Positions 58,096 through 64,000 of a stretch of DNA of 64,000 nt are shown here, one piece after another. The notes under the pieces are model-generated. The model saw nothing but the letters and a program-made list of their open reading frames with translations. It was not told the DNA's origin and did not search any database. The first letter of the stretch is position 1; each line of letters begins with the position of its first letter. Position numbers and translations under genes: made by a program. The stretch covers positions 496,001 through 560,000 of the forward strand of contig NZ_CP007790.1 in NCBI RefSeq assembly GCF_000835165.1. Direction: 5' to 3'. The DNA is from Corynebacterium marinum DSM 44953. Lineage in GTDB: Bacteria; Actinomycetota; Actinomycetes; Mycobacteriales; Mycobacteriaceae.

Positions 58096-58119
58096 GTAGG
58101 TTACGTTGACGTAAGCTAC
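58096..58119. promoter_or_regulatory. Palindromic operator over the -35 of the desaturase operon
   Basis: A 24-base near-palindrome: GTAG at 58096, inner arms TTACGT (58101-58106) and ACGTAA (58109-58114), and CTAC ending at 58119, with ten of twelve base pairs matching. TTGACG (58106-58111) overlaps its centre and, 17 bases before AACAAT (58129-58134), fits a promoter. A repressor at this site would block RNA polymerase. Confidence 0.6.
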
Positions 58120-58158
58120 GCGCTCGTAAACAATGCTATTCCTTCTGAGGAGGGGTCG

Positions 58159-59202
58159 ATGACCGAATCACCCGACGGACTCGCACGCTTCCGCAACGTT
58201 CTGCGCCGTTTCACCACGCCGCTGCTGCCGGACGACTACACCGTCCTGGCAAACCCGCTGTGGTCCAAGCGTGAACTGCGGGGCAAGATCGAGCGTGTCG
58301 AACGCTTCCCGGACGACACCATCCACCTGGTCATCCGCCCCGGTTGGGGTGTTCCGGTGAACTTCAAGGCCGGCCAGTACATCGGCATCGGCCTGCGGGT
58401 TGACGGCCGCTACACCTGGCGCAGTTACTCGCTGACCAACGCCCCCGACACGCGGGACGGGCTCTTCGCCATCACCATCCGCGCGGTGGAGAAGGGCAGG
58501 TTGTCCAACCACCTGGTCGGCACGGCCCAGCCCGGCATCAATGTGCGCCTGGCCGCGCCCGCCGGCGATTTCCACCTCACCGATCCGGTCCCGGAGAAGC
58601 TGCTCTTCGTCACGGCCGGTTCCGGCGTCACCCCGGTGGTGGCCATGCTGCGCACGCTCGTCGACCGCCGCCAGGTCACGGACATCAAGGTCGTCCATTC
58701 CGTCCGCAACCGCTCCGACCTCATCTTCGAGGACGTCCTCGAGGACTTCGACGCGCACATCCAGGTCACCTCCGAGCAGGGCAGGGTCTCTCCGGCGGTG
58801 CTGGAGGAGCTGGTCCCCGACTACCGCGAGCGCGTCGTCTACGCCTGCGGCCCGGCCACCATGCTCGATGAGCTCGAGACCTGGGCCAGCGACAACGACA
58901 TCGAGATCCGCGTCGAGCGTTTCACCCTCGAGCGGGCCTCCGACGCCAAGGGCGGCACCATCACCTTCGCCCGCCGCGGCATCCAGACGGCCGCCGACGG
59001 CGCGACCACCATCCTCGAGGCCGGTGAAGCAGCGGGCGTGCAGATGCCCTTCGGCTGCCGCATGGGTATCTGCCAGACCTGCGTGCGCGAGCTCGTCGAC
59101 GGACACGTCCACGATCTGCGCACCGGCGACACCAGGGAACCAGGTTCCCGTATCCGCACCTGTGTCGGCGTCGCCGCCGGCGACATCACGATCGACGCCT
59201 AG
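58159..59202 (+). CDS. Ferredoxin reductase, desaturase electron donor
   Basis: A 347-residue flavoprotein like Rv3230c, which passes electrons from NADPH to the acyl-CoA desaturase. Domains are FAD-binding (RSYSLTN near residue 88), NAD(P)H-binding (GSGVTPV near 155) and a C-terminal plant-type 2Fe-2S domain with C300, C305, C308 and C335. The motif CRMGICQTC is visible. GAGGAGGGG precedes the ATG. It starts the operon whose promoter carries a palindromic operator, and the desaturase follows nine bases later. Confidence 0.92.
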   Translation: MTESPDGLARFRNVLRRFTTPLLPDDYTVLANPLWSKRELRGKIERVERFPDDTIHLVIRPGWGVPVNFKAGQYIGIGLRVDGRYTWRSYSLTNAPDTRDGLFAITIRAVEKGRLSNHLVGTAQPGINVRLAAPAGDFHLTDPVPEKLLFVTAGSGVTPVVAMLRTLVDRRQVTDIKVVHSVRNRSDLIFEDVLEDFDAHIQVTSEQGRVSPAVLEELVPDYRERVVYACGPATMLDELETWASDNDIEIRVERFTLERASDAKGGTITFARRGIQTAADGATTILEAGEAAGVQMPFGCRMGICQTCVRELVDGHVHDLRTGDTREPGSRIRTCVGVAAGDITIDA

Positions 59203-59211
59203 GAGGCGCAC

Positions 59212-60531
59212 ATGGCCATCGACAACATCAAGGCATACTCCCACCTCACCGACGAAGACATCCGCGAGATCGGCCGCCGTCTCGACGCCATCAAGGAGGA
59301 GTTCGAGGCTGACCTCGGCGAGAAGGACGTCCGCTACATCAAGGGCCTGATCCGCACCCAGCGTTACATGGAGATCGCGGGCCGCGGCGCGCTGCTCTTT
59401 TCCGGCCGGAAGCCGTTCTGGCTGGCGGGCGTGACGCTGCTCTCCCTGTCCAAGATCCTCGAGAACCTCGAGATCGGCCACAACGTCATGCACGGCCAGT
59501 GGGACTGGATGAACGACCCGGAGATCCACTCCACCACCTGGGAATGGGACAACGTCTGCCCCTCCTCCCAGTGGATGCACACCCACAACTTCGCCCACCA
59601 CAAGTACACCAACATCCTGGGCATGGACACCGACGTCGGATACGGCGTCCTGCGCGTCACCCGCGACCGCAAGTGGGCCGCGATGCACAGCTTCCAGCCG
59701 GTGATCAACCTCGCTCTGGCGACGCTGTTCCAGTGGGCTGTGGGCTACTACGACGTCGAGCTGGGCAAGGTCGCCGCAGGCAAGGCCACGTGGAAGGAGA
59801 CCGCGCCGAAGTTCTGGGAGACCACCCGCAAGGCGGGCACCCAGATGCTGCGCGACTACATCCTGTTCCCCGCGCTGTCGGGCCCGAACTTCTTCCACAC
59901 CGTCTCCGCCAACGCCACCGCCAACTTCGCCCGCTCCGTGTGGGCCTACGCGGTGATCTTCTGCGGCCACTTCCCGGACGAAGCGGAGACCTTCACCAAG
60001 GAACAGTGGAAAAACGAGACCCGCGACGAGTGGTACCTCCGCCAGATGCTCGGATCCGCCAACTTCCGCGGAGGCAAGATCCTCACGATCCTGTCGGGCA
60101 ACCTCAACTACCAGATCGAGCACCACCTCTACCCGGACATGCCCTCCAACCGGCTGTCGCACATCGGTGAGCGCGTCCAGGCGATCTGCGAGGAGTTCGA
60201 CCTGCCGTACAACACCGACTCCTTCCCTGCGCAGCTGGTCAAGGTGCAGCGCACCCTGCTGAAGCTCTCCCTGCCGAACAAGTACCTGGCGGCCGACCGC
60301 GACAATGCCCCGGAGGTCCGCTCCAACGCGGCCTTCACCAAGTACCCGGAGGTCGAGTCCAAGGTCTGGGTCGGCGAGAACGAGTCCGGCGAGCGGGCCG
60401 GCCTGCGCACCGGCCTGGGCCTCCTGGCTAAGCTGCGCCCCTCCGTGAAGGAAGCCATGCTCAACTTCACCGGCCGCACCCCGGAGTGGCGCAGCAAGGT
60501 TGTCGCCGCGGAGCCGCAGAAGGCGGTGTAG
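59212..60531 (+). CDS. desA3: Membrane acyl-CoA desaturase (DesA3 type)
   Basis: A 439-residue di-iron membrane desaturase that makes oleic-type fatty acids. The three histidine boxes are HNVMHG (about residue 90), HTHNFAHHK (about 123) and NYQIEHH (about 299). Several hydrophobic segments surround the boxes. It receives electrons from the ferredoxin reductase encoded just upstream, as in M. tuberculosis DesA3. AGGAGG precedes the ATG. Expression is likely controlled from the palindrome upstream of the reductase gene. Confidence 0.92.
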   Translation: MAIDNIKAYSHLTDEDIREIGRRLDAIKEEFEADLGEKDVRYIKGLIRTQRYMEIAGRGALLFSGRKPFWLAGVTLLSLSKILENLEIGHNVMHGQWDWMNDPEIHSTTWEWDNVCPSSQWMHTHNFAHHKYTNILGMDTDVGYGVLRVTRDRKWAAMHSFQPVINLALATLFQWAVGYYDVELGKVAAGKATWKETAPKFWETTRKAGTQMLRDYILFPALSGPNFFHTVSANATANFARSVWAYAVIFCGHFPDEAETFTKEQWKNETRDEWYLRQMLGSANFRGGKILTILSGNLNYQIEHHLYPDMPSNRLSHIGERVQAICEEFDLPYNTDSFPAQLVKVQRTLLKLSLPNKYLAADRDNAPEVRSNAAFTKYPEVESKVWVGENESGERAGLRTGLGLLAKLRPSVKEAMLNFTGRTPEWRSKVVAAEPQKAV

Positions 60532-60559
60532 GACACCTTCCGGCCACATAGAGGTAAAG

Positions 60560-60603
60560 AAATACCCCGTTAACCTGCCACGGCAGGTTCCCGGGGTATT
60601 TTT
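60560..60603. terminator. Bidirectional terminator between desA3 and rsgA
   Basis: AAATACCCCG (60560-60569) pairs with CGGGGTATTT (60592-60601), and inside it AACCTGCC (60572-60579) pairs with GGCAGGTT (60582-60589). A T-run follows on the plus strand, and TTTCTTT on the minus strand. Confidence 0.85.
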
Positions 60604-60648
60604 CCGCTTGCGGGTGCAGGCTCCCGGAGATCACTGATCCGGCAGTCC

Positions 60649-61650
60649 CTACATCTCCCACTCGTTGTTGGAGCTGAGTGCCTCGAGCAGCTTGCGCACC
60701 GCGTCGCGTCGCCGTGCCGAGGCCGTGTCGGGGTCGAAGTTGTCGAGCGCGCACTCCGGGTCGGCCGGCGGACCGAGGTGGGTGCAGCCCCGCGGGCAGT
60801 TCTCCACGGCGGCTGCCAGATCCTCGAAGACCCCGATGACGGTGTCCGCGTCGACATGCGCCAGGCCGAAGGAGCGGATGCCGGGGGTGTCGACGATCCA
60901 GCCGCCCCCGGGCAACCGGAGCGCCACCGACTGGGTGGAGGTGTGCCGCCCCTTGCCCACGCCGGAGACCACGCCGGTCTCGCGGTGCGCATCCGGGACC
61001 AGACGGTTGACCAGGGTGGACTTGCCCACGCCGGAATGACCGACCAGGGCGGTGACCTTGCCCTCCAGCATGTCGCGGAGTTCGTCGACGGGGTCGTCGA
61101 CGCCGGCGTAGACGACGGTGACGTCGAGGTCCTCGAACTCCGCCGCAAAGGGGGCGGGGTCGGTGAGGTCGGACTTGGTCAGGCAGAGGATCGGGTGGAC
61201 GTTGCCCACGAACGCCGCGATGAGGGCGCGCTCGACGAAACCCGAACGCGGCGGGGGGTCCGCCACGGCGGTGACGATGAGCAGCTGGTCGGCGTTGGCG
61301 ACGACGATGCGCTCGAAGGGGTCGGTGTCGTCGGCGGTGCGCCGGAGGACCGAGGTGCGCTCCTCGAGCTTCACGATGCGCGCCAGGGTGCCCTCCCGGC
61401 CGGAGGTGTCGCCGACCAGGCCGACGCGGTCGCCCACCTCGACGGCGGTGCGGCCCATCTCCCGGGCGCGCATCGTCACGATCGGTTCCTCGCGGCCGTC
61501 GAGGACCACGCCCCAGCGGCCGCGGTCCTTGGTGACGACCATGCCGAACTCGGCGTCGTCATGCGACGGGCGGTCCTTGGTGCGGGGGCGGGTCCCCTTG
61601 CGGTTGGGGCGGATGCGGATATCGGATTCGTCCCAGTGTCGTTTACTCAT
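60649..61650 (-). CDS. rsgA: Ribosome small subunit-dependent GTPase RsgA
   Basis: A 333-residue circularly permuted GTPase that checks 30S subunit maturation. Order is OB fold, then TKSD (G4, about residue 157), GHSGVGKSTL (G1, about 207) and DTPG (G3, about 253), with a zinc-knuckle region (CPRGCTH then PECAL, about 285-305). The N-terminus is longer and basic, as in other actinobacteria. It starts two bases after the aroA stop, so the two genes are coupled. Confidence 0.93.
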   Translation of the reverse strand: MSKRHWDESDIRIRPNRKGTRPRTKDRPSHDDAEFGMVVTKDRGRWGVVLDGREEPIVTMRAREMGRTAVEVGDRVGLVGDTSGREGTLARIVKLEERTSVLRRTADDTDPFERIVVANADQLLIVTAVADPPPRSGFVERALIAAFVGNVHPILCLTKSDLTDPAPFAAEFEDLDVTVVYAGVDDPVDELRDMLEGKVTALVGHSGVGKSTLVNRLVPDAHRETGVVSGVGKGRHTSTQSVALRLPGGGWIVDTPGIRSFGLAHVDADTVIGVFEDLAAAVENCPRGCTHLGPPADPECALDNFDPDTASARRRDAVRKLLEALSSNNEWEM

Positions 61651-61652
61651 GC

Positions 61653-62933
61653 TCAGCACCCACGGACCATGTCCTCCCACATGGTCTCGAAGCCGGGCAG
61701 GGTCTTGGAGGTGGTCTGGATGTCCTCGACCTCCACACCGGGGACGAGCAGGCCGATGATGGCGCCGGCGGTGGCCATGCGGTGATCGGCGTAAGAGTGC
61801 CAGACGCCGCCGTGGAGATCGGCGGGGGTGATACGGAGGCCGTCGTGGAGTTCCTCGCACCGGCCGCCGAGCCGGTTGATCTCCGCGCTCAGTGCGGCGA
61901 GCCGGTCGGTTTCGTGGCCGCGGAGGTGGGCGATGCCCGTCAGTTCGGAGGAGGTCGCCGCGAGTGCCGCCAGCGCGGCGACGGTCGGGGTGAGTTCGCC
62001 GATGTCGGACATGTCGAGTTGGATGCCCTCCAGCCGGCAGTTCGAAGGCCCGGTGACCTGCAGGTCATAACCGGGGCCGGAGTCGGCGGCGATGATCTCG
62101 ACGTCGCAGCCCATGCGCTCGAGAATGTCGCGGATGACGTCCCCCGGCTGGGTGGTGTCCAGCGGCCAGTGGGGGATGCGGACGGTTCCTCCGGTGACGG
62201 CGGCCGCGGCGAGAAAGGGGGTGGCGTTGGAGAGGTCGGGCTCGATCTGCCAGGTTCTGCCCTTGATCGGGCCGGGATGAACCTTCCATATGTTCTCGGA
62301 GCAGTCGACCTTCACCCCGGCGAGCCGGAGCATGGCCACGGTCATCTCGATGTGCGGCATGCTCGGCAGCTTGCCGCCGGTGTGGTGGACCGTGATGCCC
62401 TTGGTGAAGCGGGGCGCGGCCAGCAGCAGACCGGAGACGAACTGGGAGGAGCCGGATGCGTCGATCTCCACGGCGCCGCCCGCCGGCGCCCCGTCGCCTT
62501 CGACCGTGAAGGGGAGGGTGTCGCCCTCGACCTGCACCTCGAGAGCGCGCAGGGCGTCGAGGATGGTGTTCATGGGCCTGGTCCTGGCCTGGGGGTCGCC
62601 GTCGAAGACGACGGTGCCGTCGGCCAGGGCGGCGACGGGCGGGACGAAACGCATCACGGTGCCGGCCAGGCCGCACTCGACCTTGCCGCCGTGCAGCGGC
62701 CCGGGTTCAATGTGGACCTCCCCGCCGACCTCCCGGACTCCCACGCCGAGGGCGCGCAGCGCGTCCGCCATGAGGGCGGTGTCGCGGGAATGCAGCGCGT
62801 TCTCGATCACCGACGGGTAGTCGGCGAGAGCGGCGAGGATGTAGGCACGGTTGGTTATCGACTTGGAGCCGGGGATGTGCTGGGTCCACCGGATGGGTCC
62901 GTGAGTAGTGGGCGCGGGCCAGAGGGCGGTCAT
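61653..62933 (-). CDS. aroA: 5-enolpyruvylshikimate-3-phosphate synthase
   Basis: A 426-residue shikimate pathway enzyme. The N-terminal [10 protein letters not shown] (shikimate-phosphate contacts), LAGTVMRF (PEP loop, about residue 87) and C-terminal YADHRMAT segment are present. The ATG at 62933 is chosen because TATTAT (minus strand, 62941-62946) ends seven bases upstream, making a leaderless mRNA; ATG 62942 lies within the -10 box. It precedes rsgA and is divergent from the SRAP gene. Confidence 0.93.
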   Translation of the reverse strand: MTALWPAPTTHGPIRWTQHIPGSKSITNRAYILAALADYPSVIENALHSRDTALMADALRALGVGVREVGGEVHIEPGPLHGGKVECGLAGTVMRFVPPVAALADGTVVFDGDPQARTRPMNTILDALRALEVQVEGDTLPFTVEGDGAPAGGAVEIDASGSSQFVSGLLLAAPRFTKGITVHHTGGKLPSMPHIEMTVAMLRLAGVKVDCSENIWKVHPGPIKGRTWQIEPDLSNATPFLAAAAVTGGTVRIPHWPLDTTQPGDVIRDILERMGCDVEIIAADSGPGYDLQVTGPSNCRLEGIQLDMSDIGELTPTVAALAALAATSSELTGIAHLRGHETDRLAALSAEINRLGGRCEELHDGLRITPADLHGGVWHSYADHRMATAGAIIGLLVPGVEVEDIQTTSKTLPGFETMWEDMVRGC

Positions 62934-62939
62934 GTCGTC

Positions 62940-62946
62940 CATAATA
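62940..62946. promoter_or_regulatory. Overlapping divergent -10 boxes, aroA and SRAP gene
   Basis: CATAAT (plus, 62940-62945) and TATTAT (minus, 62941-62946) share five base pairs. Each ends seven bases before a start codon, at 62953 (plus) and 62933 (minus). Confidence 0.55.
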
Positions 62947-62952
62947 GATCCT

Positions 62953-63621
62953 ATGTGTGGACGTTTCGTTCTCTTCACCACCGACGAGTCCCTGCTCGCC
63001 CATGTCGGAGGCCTGCCCGGGGTCTCCGAAGTCCATGCGCCGCAGGGCACTCCCGGGCCCCGCTACAACATTGCGCCGACGCAGATCGTGCCCGTGGTGC
63101 GTATCGACGGCCCCGTGGCCCGCGTCGAACCTGCCCGGTGGGGGCTGCTGCCGCACTGGAAGAAGGACGACTCGGGTCCGCCGCTGTTCAACGCCCGAGG
63201 GGAGACCATCGCGACCAAGCCGAGTTTCCGGGACGCCTTCAAGCATCAGCGCGGCCTCATCCCCATGGACGGCTACTACGAGTGGCACGACGACGGCGGC
63301 GGCAAGGTGCCGCACTTCGTCAGCCTGGGGGAGGGGCGGATCATGTGGGCCGCGGCGCTCTGGGCGACGGGGCTCGGCCGGTTGTCTGCGACGATCGTCA
63401 CCACCGATTCCGCCGGCCCCCTGGCCTGGCTGCACGACCGGTTGCCGCGTTTCCTCGCAGAGGAGGAGATCGAACAGTGGACGACGGGTACGCCCGAACA
63501 GGCCGCGGAGCTGCTCCACCCCACGCCGTTGGATTACCTCGAACACCTCACCGTCCGTCCCGCGGACAGGTCCGTCGGCAACGTGCGCAACGACTACCCC
63601 GAGCTGATATCCGAGAACTGA
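62953..63621 (+). CDS. SRAP-domain DNA-protein crosslink protein (HMCES/YedK family)
   Basis: A 222-residue protein that traps abasic sites in single-stranded DNA through its N-terminal cysteine. After removal of Met1, Cys2 is the crosslinking residue; Asn39, Glu110 and His161 complete the known active site. The start must be ATG 62953 because Cys2 has to become N-terminal, and the CATAAT box seven bases upstream agrees with this. It is divergent from aroA and overlaps the convergent YbaK-like gene by 28 bases. Confidence 0.93.
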   Translation: MCGRFVLFTTDESLLAHVGGLPGVSEVHAPQGTPGPRYNIAPTQIVPVVRIDGPVARVEPARWGLLPHWKKDDSGPPLFNARGETIATKPSFRDAFKHQRGLIPMDGYYEWHDDGGGKVPHFVSLGEGRIMWAAALWATGLGRLSATIVTTDSAGPLAWLHDRLPRFLAEEEIEQWTTGTPEQAAELLHPTPLDYLEHLTVRPADRSVGNVRNDYPELISEN

Positions 63622-64000
63622 GCGGACGTCAGCCGCGCCAACTGGAGCGGGGGCAGTGCGATGTCCAGTCCCCGGCGCCCGCCGGAGACGTACACCACGG
63701 GCTGTTTCTCGACGCCCGCGTCAATCACCGTGCGCAGCGCCGTCTTCTGGCCCAGCGGGGAGATGCCTCCCGGGACATACCCGGTGGCGCGTCGAGCCTT
63801 GGCAGGATCGGCCATCGTCACCGAGCGCACTTCCAGGGCCGCGGCCGCCTTCTTCAGCGACAGGCGGCCGGACACCGGAACACAGCACACGGCCAGCCCG
63901 CGGCCTGTGTCCACCACCAGGGTTTTCAGTATCAGCTCCGGGGGAACGTCCAGTGCCGCGGCGGCGTGGTCGCCGAAGTGGTCGCGGCCCGGGTCGAAGC
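63594..64000 (-). CDS. ybaK: YbaK/EbsC-family aminoacyl-tRNA deacylase, 5' end cut by the window
   Basis: About 135 codons are visible; the start lies outside the window. The fold is the YbaK/ProX editing domain: the segment ILKTL, KKAAAALEVRSVTMAD and TGYVPGGISPLG are diagnostic, the last containing the Cys-tRNA(Pro) deacylase loop. The protein probably removes cysteine from mischarged tRNA(Pro). An in-frame GTG at 63917 is internal to the domain and not the start. It overlaps the SRAP gene by 28 bases at its 3' end. Confidence 0.85.
   Translation of the reverse strand, partial: FDPGRDHFGDHAAAALDVPPELILKTLVVDTGRGLAVCCVPVSGRLSLKKAAAALEVRSVTMADPAKARRATGYVPGGISPLGQKTALRTVIDAGVEKQPVVYVSGGRRGLDIALPPLQLARLTSAQFSDISSG

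Noticed and set aside
58168..60549. A 793-residue minus-strand ORF opposite the reductase and desaturase
   Set aside because: Antisense shadow spanning two intact genes. High G+C makes long open frames common in this genome.

Overview
This G+C-rich window carries a gene set and gene order typical of Corynebacterium (Mycobacteriales). Diagnostic pieces are the acyl-CoA carboxylase set (accBC, accD1, accD2, accE), mtrA-mtrB-lpqB, wbbL-manC-whiB2, prpR/prpDBC next to pyc, a trehalose-type ABC importer, and SecA next to a long ribosome hibernation factor. About 60 genes are tightly packed. I found no rRNA, tRNA, CRISPR array, insertion sequence or prophage, and I cannot name the species. The only gene-free stretch above 300 bases is 9806-10121.

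Layout. 1-624: two small helical unknowns, the first cut by the window edge. 726-4640: upp, an XRE regulator, an M20 amidohydrolase and an LpdA-type flavoprotein. 4641-9805: prpR divergent from prpDBC (2-methylcitrate cycle). 10122-13535: pyruvate carboxylase. 13594-17054: a GNAT protein, accBC and a rhodanese. 17267-21837: a Cj0069-type ATP-grasp protein, a crotonase, DUF3151 and a cell-envelope acyltransferase. 21834-26856: maf, accE, accD2, accD1 and divergent birA. 26928-29219: a PH-domain membrane protein, purK and purE. 29270-31641: a DUF218 protein, a YbdK-like ligase and a DUF4352 membrane protein. 31779-36352: the ABC sugar importer. 36394-46610: a TIGR03089 protein, RidA, an LCP protein, wbbL, manC, whiB2, a zincin-like protein, DUF3499, a phosphomannomutase, a TobH-like protein and manA (arabinogalactan and mannose metabolism). 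46635-53240: an Ala/Pro-rich membrane protein, DUF4259, tmk, mtrA, mtrB, lpqB and a ComF-like protein. 53329-60531: hpf, secA, DUF6459, a HAD-like protein, DUF6912 and a ferredoxin reductase with a desaturase. 60649-64000: rsgA, aroA, a SRAP protein and a YbaK-like deacylase cut by the window end.

The genes fit together around the mycolate and arabinogalactan envelope. Biotin ligase charges the carboxylases, the AccBC/AccD/AccE proteins make malonyl-type extender units, WbbL and LCP proteins build and attach arabinogalactan, the mannose genes feed lipomannan, and MtrAB-LpqB responds to envelope state. Prp enzymes and Pyc link propionate and pyruvate to the TCA cycle.

Many genes show a TANNNT-like -10 box ending 7-9 bases before an ATG or GTG, which points to leaderless mRNAs. 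I used this to choose starts, and several divergent pairs are leaderless on both sides. The other non-routine observations are short palindromes at likely operators: twin sites before the XRE gene, one over the -35 of the desaturase operon, one around the -10 of the sugar-importer operon, and repeated sites between prpR and prpD. All family names come from reading the sequence and from memory of the families; no database search was run.
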